Positions 8,542-17,179 of a stretch of DNA of 44,450 nucleotides are shown one piece after another. Position 1 is the first letter of the stretch. Every line of letters starts with the position of its first letter. The position numbers were made by a program, and so were the translations under genes. The notes beneath the pieces were generated by a model that ran no database searches, was not told the DNA's origin, and saw only the letters and a program-made list of their open reading frames with translations. Source of the DNA: JBJEXX01 sp051886215 (GTDB lineage Bacteria; Bacillota_I; Bacilli_A; RF39; UBA660); the NCBI GenBank assembly GCA_051886215.1, contig JBJEXX010000064.1, positions 1 to 44,450 of the forward strand, in the 5' to 3' direction.

Positions 8542-9165
8542 TTATTTTACAAAAGCATTTTTTACGGTTAAAGCATTAGGTGTTGTTTTAGTTTTATTTC
8601 TAAAGTTATCTACTGTGCCAACAATAGTTATTTCTTTATCTTTATAATCTTGAGCTAGTTGATACATTAAGTAAAAATCTATAGCAAAAGTATACTTTTT
8701 ATCTTCATCAGTGTATTGAAACCTTATAACATTATTTGTTTCATCTATATAATAAGGTTTAGCTTTAATCCTAATATACTCTCCTTTATACTTTTTATAT
8801 GTTTTTCTTGGATTATCTGTATATTCAATAGCAAGATCTAATACATTTACATCTGTTGGCTTATCAACAAATTTCATTGTCCAAGGTCCAATTATTGTAT
8901 CATATCTTCCATCTACTTGTCGATAAAATATTATTTTATAACCAATTCCCATATATTCTGTAGATACACCATCAGTATATTCACCTGTTTTTAGAGCAAA
9001 TATAGGTGTTTTTTCATTTTTTAAAACTCTTGTCATATCTACTAAGTAAAATATAAAGAAAAGTCCTAATAAAAGTATAAGTATTAGAATAAATTTTTTA
9101 TAATTCTTTTTTAGCCATTCTTTGAAAGAAAGTTTTTGTTTTTTCTTTTTGTTTTTCTTTTTCAT
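8542..9165 (-). CDS. Single-pass membrane protein, possible OB-fold domain
   Basis: About 207 residues. A very basic N-terminus (KKKNKKKKQK) is followed by one transmembrane helix at about 27-45 and an extracellular domain of about 150 residues made mostly of beta strands. The last 80 residues (YIRIKAKPYYIDE ... KEITIVGTVDNF) resemble an OB-fold nucleic-acid-binding-like or tRNA_anti-like domain, a fold also seen in secreted bacterial proteins; this is a weak fold impression only. A GTG at 9174 is in frame, but the AGGTGA that overlaps the ligA stop fits the ATG at 9165 better. Directly coupled to ligA (stop and ribosome binding site overlap). Function unknown. Confidence 0.65.
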   Translation of the reverse strand: MKKKNKKKKQKLSFKEWLKKNYKKFILILILLLGLFFIFYLVDMTRVLKNEKTPIFALKTGEYTDGVSTEYMGIGYKIIFYRQVDGRYDTIIGPWTMKFVDKPTDVNVLDLAIEYTDNPRKTYKKYKGEYIRIKAKPYYIDETNNVIRFQYTDEDKKYTFAIDFYLMYQLAQDYKDKEITIVGTVDNFRNKTKTTPNALTVKNAFVK

Positions 9166-9174
9166 ATTAGTCAC

Positions 9175-11151
9175 CTATTTATTTAAATTATTTATAAATT
9201 CTTCTTCATTCCATATAGTTATACCTAATTCTATAGCTTTTTCATATTTACTTCCAGGATCTTTACCAACTACTACAATAGATGTATTTTTACTAACACT
9301 ACCAGTTACTTTTCCACCAACATTTTCAATCATTGAAGTAGCTTCTTTTCTAGTTAATTTTTCTAAACTTCCTGTTAATACAAAAGTCTTATCTAAAAAA
9401 TTAGAATTGTTTTCTTCTTTGGTATCTATATAATTCATATTTACATTATACTCTTTTAGTTTTTCTATTTGTTTTAAATTATTATCATTTTTAAAATAAT
9501 CGTAAACACTTTTAGCAATTACTTCCCCGATATCTTTAATTGAATATAAACTATCATAATCTGTATTTATAATATTATCTATATTTTTATAATTTTCCGC
9601 TAAAATCTTAGCAGTTTTTTGTCCTACATAACGGATTCCTAAAGCAAATAGAAGTTTTTCTAAAGATGCTTTTTTTGATAATTCTATATTATCTAAAAGT
9701 TTATCTATACTTTTTTTACCATATCCTTCTAATTCCATTAATTCATCTCTATATTTTTTTAACTTATAAATATCTGTTATGTTAGTTATATATTTTAAAT
9801 TATAGAAATCTTCTATAATAGCATCACCTAAGCCTTCAATATTTAGAGCATCCCTACTTACATAATGAATTAATTGTTCTATTTGTTTTTTTTCACATTC
9901 ATCATTAACACAGTAATAAGCAGCTTCTTTTTTTATTAGTTTACTATTACAGATTGGGCATGTATCAGGCATTATGAATTCTTCTTCATTACCTGTTCTT
10001 CTTTCTTTAATAACCTTTTCTACTCTAGGTATAACATCTCCAGCTTTTATTATAGCAACTGTATCTCCAATTCTTATATCTTTTTCTTTAATATAGTCTT
10101 CATTATGAAGAGTAGCTTTTCTTATTTTTGATCCTTGAAGTATTACTGGTTCTAAAATAGCATTTGGTGTTACTTGACCGGTTCTACCAACAGTTAGTTT
10201 GATTTCTTTTAACTTAGTTAATGTTTCTTTTGCGGGAAATTTATACGCAATTATCCATTTGGGGTATTTAGCAGTTAATCCTAGTTTTTCTTGTTCTTCT
10301 AAATTATCTACTTTTATAACTATTCCATCTATTTCATAAGGTAGGTTATCTCTTTTTTCTGTCCATTCTTCAATATAACTTAATACTTCTTTAATATCTT
10401 TAGCTCTTCTTATATTAGGGTTTACTGCAAAACCTAATTCTTTCATAAAATTTAAAGCATCATATTGATATTCTATATTATAGTTTTTAGCATTTGGTAA
10501 ATGATATAAAAAAGTATCTAACCTTCTAGATGCCGCAATTTTACTATCTAATTGTCTAACACTTCCAGCGGCAGCGTTTCTAGGATTTGCAAGAAGTGGT
10601 TTATCTTCTAATTTTCTTTGTTCATTTATACTTTCAAAGACGTCTTTTCGCATATATATTTCGCCACGAACTTCAATATCTATATCTTTTCCTAAATCTA
10701 GAGGCACACTTTTTATAGTTTTGACATTATGAGTAATATCTTCACCTACTCTACCATCACCTCTAGTCGCACCTCTTACTAGTTTTCCGTGTTTGTATAA
10801 AAGCGAAACTGATAAACCATCTATTTTAAGTTCACATACGTAATGAGGATTCTTTATTTCTTTTTTTATTCTTTCATCAAAGGCAATTATTTCATCTTCA
10901 TTAAAAACATCCGCAATGGATAACATTGGTACTTCATGATTAACTTTATTAAATTCACTTATTATAGTTGAACCAACACGATGAGTTGGAGAATAATCTC
11001 TTATCAATTCTGGATACTTAGTTTCTATTTCTATTAATTCACGCATATAATTATCATATTCTTGATCTGTTATTGTAGGATTATCATAAGTATAATAATC
11101 TACTCCAGCTTGATTTAATATTTTAATAAGTTCTTCCATTCTTTCTTCCAT
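9175..11151 (-). CDS. ligA: NAD-dependent DNA ligase
   Basis: Seals nicks in DNA using NAD+, joining Okazaki fragments and finishing repair. All LigA domains are visible: the N-terminal Ia domain, the adenylation domain with the nucleophile Lys109 in CELKIDG, the OB fold, a four-cysteine zinc finger (CPIC ... YYCVNDEC), helix-hairpin-helix repeats and a C-terminal BRCT domain starting near LDKTFVLTGSLEKL. The 658-residue length is normal. The ATG is preceded by AGGTGATAAC. It is the first gene of a minus-strand run of functionally unrelated and unknown genes. pcrA, which is often next to ligA in Bacilli, is 9 kb away here. Essential housekeeping gene. Confidence 0.98.
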   Translation of the reverse strand: MEERMEELIKILNQAGVDYYTYDNPTITDQEYDNYMRELIEIETKYPELIRDYSPTHRVGSTIISEFNKVNHEVPMLSIADVFNEDEIIAFDERIKKEIKNPHYVCELKIDGLSVSLLYKHGKLVRGATRGDGRVGEDITHNVKTIKSVPLDLGKDIDIEVRGEIYMRKDVFESINEQRKLEDKPLLANPRNAAAGSVRQLDSKIAASRRLDTFLYHLPNAKNYNIEYQYDALNFMKELGFAVNPNIRRAKDIKEVLSYIEEWTEKRDNLPYEIDGIVIKVDNLEEQEKLGLTAKYPKWIIAYKFPAKETLTKLKEIKLTVGRTGQVTPNAILEPVILQGSKIRKATLHNEDYIKEKDIRIGDTVAIIKAGDVIPRVEKVIKERRTGNEEEFIMPDTCPICNSKLIKKEAAYYCVNDECEKKQIEQLIHYVSRDALNIEGLGDAIIEDFYNLKYITNITDIYKLKKYRDELMELEGYGKKSIDKLLDNIELSKKASLEKLLFALGIRYVGQKTAKILAENYKNIDNIINTDYDSLYSIKDIGEVIAKSVYDYFKNDNNLKQIEKLKEYNVNMNYIDTKEENNSNFLDKTFVLTGSLEKLTRKEATSMIENVGGKVTGSVSKNTSIVVVGKDPGSKYEKAIELGITIWNEEEFINNLNK

Positions 11152-11208
11152 GTTATCACCTATTAATAGTATAACAAAAATATATGTTTTTAGAAAGTTT
11201 TAGACAAT

Positions 11209-11640
11209 AAAAAAAATCAAATATTTAATTGCAAAAGTAAATTGATGTTTAGAATGAGTTTATACAATTTAATCTGTCAACACTTTATATTATAGTCAAG
11301 GGCGAACGTAGTGAGTTTATCTTGACCCTTGACTAAATCTGTTATTATATAATCGTTATTGGCAAAAGCAACCTTGTGCTTTTGCTTATTTGCTGTTATA
11401 ATAAACTCAAAATTTAGCACAATATGGGAATAAATTATCTCAATTTAATTTTGCACGATTTTCGGCAAAATCTCTTTTGCATATAACAATTCATTTAATT
11501 TCTTATATAGAAGATCACTTTTGTAACAAAAATTAAAGAAAAAAGTGTATTTTTTCTCAATTAATTCATACACTTTATATCTTCTAAACAAATTTACAAT
11601 TTACTTTTGAAATTCACCAAAAAAATCAAATTATTTAATT
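11209..11640. repeat. Folded intergenic element with terminal and internal inverted repeats
   Basis: The 540-bp gap between ligA and the sortase gene has no ORF but much symmetry. The ends carry a near-identical direct repeat of about 21 bp (11210-11230 and 11619-11640; AAAAAATCAAAT, then ATTTAATT). Just inside, 11231-11254 is an inverted copy of 11582-11614 (TTTAGAA / TTCTAAA with AAAAGTAAATTG / CAATTTACTTTT). Inside that are GAGTTTATA / TATAATAAACTC, a hairpin TAGTCAAGGG (11293-11302) / CCCTTGACTA (11326-11335), a hairpin GCAAAAGCA / TGCTTTTGC (11362-11385) and AAAGTGTAT / ATACACTTT. This fits a MITE-like non-autonomous element or a structured RNA; I cannot decide between them. Confidence 0.6.
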
Positions 11641-11661
11641 AAAATTTGATAATAAAATCAT

Positions 11662-11676
11662 AGTATATGATATACT
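11662..11676 (+). promoter_or_regulatory. Palindrome over the sortase promoter
   Basis: AGTATA and TATACT flank a 3-nt spacer, giving a 15-bp dyad that contains the probable -10 (TATACT, about 15 nt before the ribosome binding site). A TTGATA-like -35 lies upstream at 19 nt, a long spacer. The dyad could be an operator, or simply an AT-rich -10 region. Confidence 0.35.
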
Positions 11677-11693
11677 TATAAAGTGAGGTTATT

Positions 11694-12527
11694 ATGAAAC
11701 ATAGTAGAATGAGAAGACGGAAAAAACTAATTTTAAAAAAATGGATTAAAATAATAATATTAATTATATTTTTAGCAATATTTATATTTTCTATTTTTAA
11801 AATATTTAAATGGAAACAAGATCAAAATAAAATAAAAGAAATTGAAAATAATTTAATTAAACCTATAGAAAAAACTGCAGATGAGAACAATAGTGAATTA
11901 ATAAATCCTCCTGATGATAAAGATAATGATTATTGGAATTATATAAAAATGGATATGCTTAATGTTGACTTTAATGAACTTAATAAAAAAAATAGTGATA
12001 CTATTGGTTGGGTAAAAGTTCAAGGCACAAATATAAACTATCCTGTTGTTCAGACATCAAATAATGAGTATTATTTGGATCATTCCTATGATAAAACTAA
12101 AAATGAAGCAGGTTGGGTATTTGCTGATTATAGAAACGATTTTAATAATTTTGATAAAAATACTGTTATTTATGCACATGGTAGACTTGATACAACTATG
12201 TTTGGTAGTCTTAAAAATATTTTAGATAGTTCTTGGTATGATAATAAAAATAATCATGTCGTAAAATTTTCAACACCTAATGAAAATACCTTATGGCAAG
12301 TTTTCTCTGTTTATACTATAAAAGCAGAAAGCTATTATATTACAACGAAATTTTCTTCAGATAAAAATTTTAAAGATTTTATAAATACATTAAAAAGTAG
12401 AAGTAAAGTACAATTTAGTGCAGAAGTTAATGAAAAAGATAAAATATTAACATTATCAACTTGTAAAGATAATAATGGAAATAGAGTTGTAATGCATGCG
12501 AAATTAATAAAAATTGAAAATAGATAA
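11694..12527 (+). CDS. srtB: Class B sortase
   Basis: A membrane-anchored cysteine transpeptidase that cuts a C-terminal sorting signal and links the protein to the cell wall. 277 residues: basic N-terminus, one transmembrane helix (about 16-37), a linker, then the sortase barrel. The catalytic residues are readable: His162 in YAHGRLD, Cys257 in LTLSTCKD and Arg264 in GNRVVMHAKL. The extra helix before the catalytic Cys (KNFKDFINTLKSR) and the STC-type motif are class B traits. The ATG follows GTGAGGT. The convergent neighbour is a surface protein with the sorting signal NPNTS, close to the NPQTN-type signals of class B enzymes, so it is the obvious substrate. The exact class rests on motif reading. 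Confidence 0.9.
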   Translation: MKHSRMRRRKKLILKKWIKIIILIIFLAIFIFSIFKIFKWKQDQNKIKEIENNLIKPIEKTADENNSELINPPDDKDNDYWNYIKMDMLNVDFNELNKKNSDTIGWVKVQGTNINYPVVQTSNNEYYLDHSYDKTKNEAGWVFADYRNDFNNFDKNTVIYAHGRLDTTMFGSLKNILDSSWYDNKNNHVVKFSTPNENTLWQVFSVYTIKAESYYITTKFSSDKNFKDFINTLKSRSKVQFSAEVNEKDKILTLSTCKDNNGNRVVMHAKLIKIENR

Positions 12528-12530
12528 AAA

Positions 12531-12558
12531 AAATACTTAGATAATTCTAAGTATTTTT
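12531..12558. terminator. Bidirectional terminator between sortase and its substrate
   Basis: A perfect 10-bp stem (AATACTTAGA / TCTAAGTATT, arms 12532-12541 and 12546-12555) has a 4-nt loop, A-run before and T-run after. It serves both convergent genes. Confidence 0.85.
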
Positions 12559-12559
12559 A

Positions 12560-13372
12560 TTAATTATTTTTTATTAAACTTTTTGTAGTTATTCCAACAA
12601 CACTTAATCCTATAACTGCTAAAGCAACATATAATATTATATTATCAGATGTATTAGGATTCTTTTCAGTATCTGTAGTTGTTTCTCCATTAGATGGTTC
12701 ATTATCTTCTGGAGTTACTGGAGTTGGAAGAACTGTCCATATATTTAATGCTTTTTGAAGTGGTCTTTGTGCATCATTATTATTTCCACCATATATCCAC
12801 ATAGTTCTCAATACAGTTGGTTTAACACCTGTATCTGCATGTTTAAACTCATATGCTGAAACTAATTCTCCAACTTCTTGACCATAGTTATCAATTGTAA
12901 ATTTACCAGTTACACTACCATCATTAGATTTTGTAAAAGTCCAAGTATAGGTATAAATTCCTGATTCATTAATTTCAATTGCATCACCATAGTTTGTCCA
13001 AGGTGAAGTAATAATTGCTCCATCTTCATTTACAGTAGTAATAATTTGAAAATCTGATACATAATTTGGATATTCTGGATTACCTTCTTCTTCACCAACA
13101 TTTGAAGTGATTGTAAAAGTAGAATCTTTTAGACTTTCTAAATCAAGTTCTACATTTACAGACATACTAGTTCCATCTTCAGTAATTTCAGTTCCTGCAT
13201 AGCTTTTATTAATTATTCCACTACCATCTGTTCCAATAGTAATTTTATCACCTGAAATTGAAAAAGTTGTATCCATATAACCTGTCCAATTACTTTCTGC
13301 ACTAACTGTTGGTACCATGATACCAAATGCAAGAGCAATGGCAAATAATCCTCCTAAGATTCTTTTTTTCAT
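12560..13372 (-). CDS. Cell-wall-anchored surface protein with NPNTS sorting signal
   Basis: About 270 residues: signal peptide (MKKRILGGLFAIALAFG, cleavage near VSAES), an extracellular beta-rich domain of about 190 residues with regular Trp and Tyr positions, a Pro/Thr/Glu-rich spacer (TPVTPEDNEPSNGETTTD), then the sorting signal NPNTS, a hydrophobic helix and the basic tail KSLIKNN. The longer frame from 13441 is ignored because AAAGGAGG lies just upstream of the ATG at 13372. I do not recognise the extracellular domain; a ligand- or carbohydrate-binding domain would fit its appearance. It faces the class B sortase gene, its probable processing enzyme. Expression probably starts at the promoter with the G9 spacer about 200 nt upstream, giving a long structured leader. 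The surface localisation is firm; the ligand is unknown. Confidence 0.82.
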   Translation of the reverse strand: MKKRILGGLFAIALAFGIMVPTVSAESNWTGYMDTTFSISGDKITIGTDGSGIINKSYAGTEITEDGTSMSVNVELDLESLKDSTFTITSNVGEEEGNPEYPNYVSDFQIITTVNEDGAIITSPWTNYGDAIEINESGIYTYTWTFTKSNDGSVTGKFTIDNYGQEVGELVSAYEFKHADTGVKPTVLRTMWIYGGNNNDAQRPLQKALNIWTVLPTPVTPEDNEPSNGETTTDTEKNPNTSDNIILYVALAVIGLSVVGITTKSLIKNN

Positions 13373-13574
13373 TACATATTTCCTCCTTTCTATATACTTC
13401 TTCACAGGTGTGAGTTTATATTCACTATTGTATGATATCATTATTATAAATAAAAATTTGTCGAAAATAATTTTCTAAACAAAATTTTTTATTTATATTC
13501 AAACTATAGTAACTAACTCTCACACTATTGTGATTTTTGAATAGTGAAAATACTGCTACCACTATTACAAACTT

Positions 13575-13602
13575 ATTATAAAATACCCCCCCCCGTTGTC
13601 AA
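13575..13602 (-). promoter_or_regulatory. Candidate phase-variable promoter with G9 spacer
   Basis: On the minus strand a consensus -35 (TTGACA, 13597-13602) and a consensus -10 (TATAAT, 13575-13580) are separated by 16 bp, nine of which are consecutive G (C at 13586-13594 on the plus strand). A long G tract is exceptional in this AT-rich sequence. Gain of one G would give the optimal 17-bp spacer, so slipped-strand changes should alter transcription of the downstream surface-protein gene. The two hexamers and tract are seen; phase variation is inference. Confidence 0.7.
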
Positions 13603-13660
13603 CAATTAGTTAACTTTTTGTTAACTGATTTGACATAAAGGCAAAGAAATTATCATTTTT

Positions 13661-15457
13661 TTAAGCATGCCATTTATTTTTTACATCACAGTTTTCAGAT
13701 TGTGGTGCAGGATTAGGCATATCCATTTTTATAATTAGTGGTACTTTGAATGCTGTACCAAAACCTAAGCAAGTACCAGATTGTAGAGATTTTTGTTTTT
13801 CTACTATTTCATCTGTTATATTTGGTAACATCTTTTTAATATAATCAACATCCATTGGATGGGTCATTTTAAATATTAAGAAATTAGAACATTGAGAAAG
13901 AACTGTATCACTCATTTCAACTGGTCTTTGAGTAATTATACCTAAAATAAGTGCATATTTACGTCCTTCTTTAGCTATTCTATCAAAGATATTATAACCA
14001 ATTATATAATGGTCTTTATCTTGCTGAATATATCTATGAGCTTCTTCTATAAAAATATGTATTGGTATAGAACCTCTATCTTTTATTACTTTTGTAAATT
14101 CAAATAACATTCTTGAAAATATTTTAGTAATTGCTTTAGCAAAAGAGTCGTCTACATCATTAAAGTTTATATTTACTATTTGATATTTTTGATTTCCTTT
14201 AACTAATAAACTTGATATAAAAGTTTTTATATCAACATTTTCTTTATAATCAAAGAATTTAGCATTAGGTCCAGTTAATAAATCATGAAGTCTTACTCTA
14301 AGTGTAGTTGCATCTGAATAAGTATTTTCATTTCTCAACCAACCATCTGATATTAGGGTAAAGTTTAAAGCTTTTTCTAAATCATCCAAAGTATAGAATC
14401 CATTTTTTGGGGGTTTATAATTTTCATATTCTTTCTTTAAAAAGTTTTGCACATATTCTGTTAATAAAATTATTTCTGATAATTGTCCATTATTATCAAT
14501 TAAAAAACATTCTCTAAATTTTCTAGTATATCCAATTCCAGGTATTATAGCTTCTAAATTAAAATTATCTGTTGAACAAGATTCTAAAATTGAAAATATT
14601 TCATCTCTTTTAGAAGCTGATGTAGAATTACTATAAAGAATAGTCATAACAGCTTTTGCAATAATATAATCTTTATAACCATTTGATTTATCATCATTTT
14701 GAGCAAAGCATCTAGCTAAATCTAATGTTTTTTGAATAATTGCAAGTTGTGAATGATTAGAACATTCAAGTAGTAAAGTTAAATCTTCACTATTAAGTAA
14801 ATACGGAGGAATAGCTAATTGTTCTCCTTGACCTGCATCAGTTTCACTTGTTGTTATAAATCTATAATTATAGTTAGGATTTATTCTATTTAAGGAACTA
14901 AAAGCATTATAATATTCTCCTGATGCATCAAATAAGAAGATATTTGATCTAAAAGGAAATATTTCTTCACTGCCAAATAAATTTTGAATAATTCTTGATA
15001 TACCACAAGTTTTACCACTACCACTATTACCAAAAATTGCAAAGTGATTACTAAAAAACTCATTAACATTAATAAATATTGGTGATGAATGATAATAAGG
15101 ACTATTACCTATTAATAAATTATTTTCATTATGTTCCCCAATAATTAAAGGCACTTCACTATCGGATATTATTCTAACAATGGAATCTAGAGTTGGTTTA
15201 TGTATAACTCCACCATATAAAACATTATTAATTATTTCACCTAAAAATCTGATAGTAACAATCTGTCCATCAATATTATCTACTTCTCCTAAAACTTTAA
15301 TATCTCCATTTTCAAATATAACATGCATATTCATAACATCTGTAGTAACACCTGTGCCAATCTCTACATTTGGATCTACATTTAAATAATTGTTATTACC
15401 AGCACCCATTTCAACTTTGGCACCATTATTACTAATATTTAGTATTCTACCAAACAT
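13661..15457 (-). CDS. HerA/FtsK-type ATPase (DUF87)
   Basis: 598 residues, soluble. An N-terminal HAS-barrel-like beta domain (about 1-90) precedes a RecA-type motor: Walker A GNSGSGKT at 143-150, Walker B in PIHIFIEEAHRYI near residue 485, and a sensor/arginine-finger region around ILGIITQRP and LSQCSNFLIFK. This is the architecture of HerA, a hexameric DNA translocase that in archaea works with NurA in end resection and in bacteria often pairs with nuclease or SIR2 partners in defence systems. No nuclease or other effector gene is adjacent here; the neighbours are ylxM and ftsY. The ATG follows AAGGAGTTGG. The gene lies 17 nt downstream of ylxM, likely in one operon with it. The role of an isolated HerA is open. 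Confidence 0.82.
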   Translation of the reverse strand: MFGRILNISNNGAKVEMGAGNNNYLNVDPNVEIGTGVTTDVMNMHVIFENGDIKVLGEVDNIDGQIVTIRFLGEIINNVLYGGVIHKPTLDSIVRIISDSEVPLIIGEHNENNLLIGNSPYYHSSPIFINVNEFFSNHFAIFGNSGSGKTCGISRIIQNLFGSEEIFPFRSNIFLFDASGEYYNAFSSLNRINPNYNYRFITTSETDAGQGEQLAIPPYLLNSEDLTLLLECSNHSQLAIIQKTLDLARCFAQNDDKSNGYKDYIIAKAVMTILYSNSTSASKRDEIFSILESCSTDNFNLEAIIPGIGYTRKFRECFLIDNNGQLSEIILLTEYVQNFLKKEYENYKPPKNGFYTLDDLEKALNFTLISDGWLRNENTYSDATTLRVRLHDLLTGPNAKFFDYKENVDIKTFISSLLVKGNQKYQIVNINFNDVDDSFAKAITKIFSRMLFEFTKVIKDRGSIPIHIFIEEAHRYIQQDKDHYIIGYNIFDRIAKEGRKYALILGIITQRPVEMSDTVLSQCSNFLIFKMTHPMDVDYIKKMLPNITDEIVEKQKSLQSGTCLGFGTAFKVPLIIKMDMPNPAPQSENCDVKNKWHA

Positions 15458-15474
15458 CTAACCAACTCCTTCTT

Positions 15475-15768
15475 TTATAATAATTCTTCTATTTCCTTTA
15501 ATTCTTTTTCTTCTAGCTTGTTTCCTATTATACTTATAATTTTATTCTTTTTTTGATATAATTGCAAGATGTTTTCATATTCATTTAATCTTTTTTCCGC
15601 TATTTTTAATTGATTGAATACTGCATTTCTCGATACATTATAATTTTCCGCAATTTCTCCTAATGATAAGTTATTAAAATAATATTCTTCAAAATATAAT
15701 CTTTGTTTTTCTGTTAATAAATTTTGATAATAATCATATAAATTATTTAAATAAAGCATTTTATCCAT
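15475..15768 (-). CDS. ylxM: YlxM-family helix-turn-helix protein (UPF0122)
   Basis: 97 residues with a sigma-70 region-4-like helix-turn-helix (LSLGEIAENYNVSRNAVFNQL) after an aromatic N-terminal helix (LYDYYQNLLTEKQRLYFEEYY). This is the signature of YlxM/YxlM proteins that are encoded with signal-recognition-particle genes and are reported to affect SRP function. Here it is in the usual neighbourhood, downstream of ftsY, but ffh is not in this window and a small membrane protein gene separates it from ftsY. Size is slightly below the usual 105-110 residues. The ATG is preceded by AGGTGATAAA. Confidence 0.9.
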   Translation of the reverse strand: MDKMLYLNNLYDYYQNLLTEKQRLYFEEYYFNNLSLGEIAENYNVSRNAVFNQLKIAEKRLNEYENILQLYQKKNKIISIIGNKLEEKELKEIEELL

Positions 15769-15776
15769 TTTATCAC

Positions 15777-16070
15777 CTAAAATTTAATAATTGATTTTAT
15801 TGTTATTATAATCATTATTAAAGCCATAATTAAATATATTAAAGTAAAATTTTTTCTTTTATATATTTTGGCATTATTATATGATAATACTAATAATACT
15901 AAAGTTATAAGTGCTTCTAAAATTATTAAAAATATTCCTTGTTTAAAACAACATATTACCATAAATATCATAACTAATATAGTTAATAAAAATTGTATAA
16001 CTACTGTTGGTAAGTTTAAGATAACATTATTACTAGTTTCTTTATTGTATTTTTTATTTTTCTTACTCAT
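15777..16070 (-). CDS. Small membrane protein of unknown function
   Basis: 97 residues: a charged N-terminus (SKKNKKYNKETSN), then about three hydrophobic helices (VVIQFLLTILVMIFMVICC, IFLIILEALITLVLLVLSY and a C-terminal TLIYLIMALIMIIITIKS). I recognise no family. It is placed between ftsY and ylxM with gaps of only 8 nt on each side, so it belongs to the same transcript and may work at the membrane with the protein-targeting machinery; that link rests on position alone. Start ATG has GGAGG just upstream. Confidence 0.65.
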   Translation of the reverse strand: MSKKNKKYNKETSNNVILNLPTVVIQFLLTILVMIFMVICCFKQGIFLIILEALITLVLLVLSYNNAKIYKRKNFTLIYLIMALIMIIITIKSIIKF

Positions 16071-16078
16071 ATTTCCTC

Positions 16079-17059
16079 CTAAAGCATATCTTTAAATAAT
16101 CCATATATATATTTTTCAATATCAAACACTTCTAAATCATCCTTTGTTTCACCAAGTCCAATATATTTTACAGGAATATTTACTTCTTCTTTTATAGCTA
16201 GTACTATTCCTCCTTTAGCAGTACCATCTAGTTTTGTTAAAACTATTCCTGTAATATTAGTAATTTCTTTAAAACTCTTAGCTTGAGATATTCCATTTTG
16301 TCCTGTAGTAGCATCTAGTACTAACAAAGTTTCGTGAGGTGCGTTTTCTATAATATTAGAAATTACTTTATTCATTTTTTCTAATTCTTTCATTAGATTG
16401 ACTTTATTTTGAAGACGTCCTGCGGTATCAATAAAAACAACATCATAGTTTTCTTCTTTGGCTTTGGTAACTCCATCATATACAACAGAAGATGGATCTG
16501 CTCCCTCACCTTTACCTAAAAAGTCAACTCCAATACGTTCACTCCACTCTTTTAATTGTTGTGTAGCTCCCGCTCTAAAAGTATCTCCCGCAACTAATAA
16601 TACTTTTTTTCCTTTTTCTTTTTCTTTATTAGCAAGTTTAGCAATAGTAGTAGTTTTTCCTACTCCATTTACTCCTACCATTAAAATTATAGTAGGTCCT
16701 TTTTCAGCATAATTAATTTTATTAACTATTACATCATCATTTACATATATAATAAATAATTCATCTACAATAATTTCTTTTAATTCTTCACTATCAGTTA
16801 TATGTTCATGTTTTACACGATCTTTTAATCTATCAATAAAATTCATTACAGTATTAACACCAAGATCTGCCATAATTAAAATTTCTTCTAATTCATCGAA
16901 ATAGTCATCTGTAATTTTTTTATATTTATTAGTAAGACTAACTAATTTTGATACAAATCCTTCTCTTGATTTAGTTAATCCTTTTTCATAAGTTTCTACT
17001 TTTTTTAATTCTTGTGAATTATTTTTAAAAATTCCTTTTATCTTATTAAAAATCCCCAT
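16079..17059 (-). CDS. ftsY: Signal recognition particle receptor FtsY
   Basis: GTPase receptor that docks SRP-ribosome complexes to the membrane for co-translational insertion. 326 residues with the N domain (about 25-115) and G domain: P-loop GVNGVGKTT at 129-137, DTAGR with the following LQNK, TKLDGTAKGG near the end and the closing GLGE motif. The acidic A domain is almost absent, as in other short Firmicutes FtsY proteins. The first 20 residues form a basic amphipathic membrane-targeting helix. The ATG is preceded by AGGAGGTATT. It leads an operon with a small membrane protein, ylxM and probably the HerA-like gene. Divergent from the gene at 17180. Confidence 0.97.
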   Translation of the reverse strand: MGIFNKIKGIFKNNSQELKKVETYEKGLTKSREGFVSKLVSLTNKYKKITDDYFDELEEILIMADLGVNTVMNFIDRLKDRVKHEHITDSEELKEIIVDELFIIYVNDDVIVNKINYAEKGPTIILMVGVNGVGKTTTIAKLANKEKEKGKKVLLVAGDTFRAGATQQLKEWSERIGVDFLGKGEGADPSSVVYDGVTKAKEENYDVVFIDTAGRLQNKVNLMKELEKMNKVISNIIENAPHETLLVLDATTGQNGISQAKSFKEITNITGIVLTKLDGTAKGGIVLAIKEEVNIPVKYIGLGETKDDLEVFDIEKYIYGLFKDML

Positions 17060-17179
17060 AATACCTCCTGTATTTATTTATATGTTTCTTTATATATTGT
17101 ACCATATATTTATATTTGTTTTCTATAATATTTGCTAAAATAAGCAATTTGTGTTAAAATATGCTTCATGGTGGCTGGT

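Noticed and set aside
13661..17059. HerA-based antiphage system
   Set aside because: No nuclease, SIR2 or other effector gene adjoins; the neighbours are protein-targeting genes.
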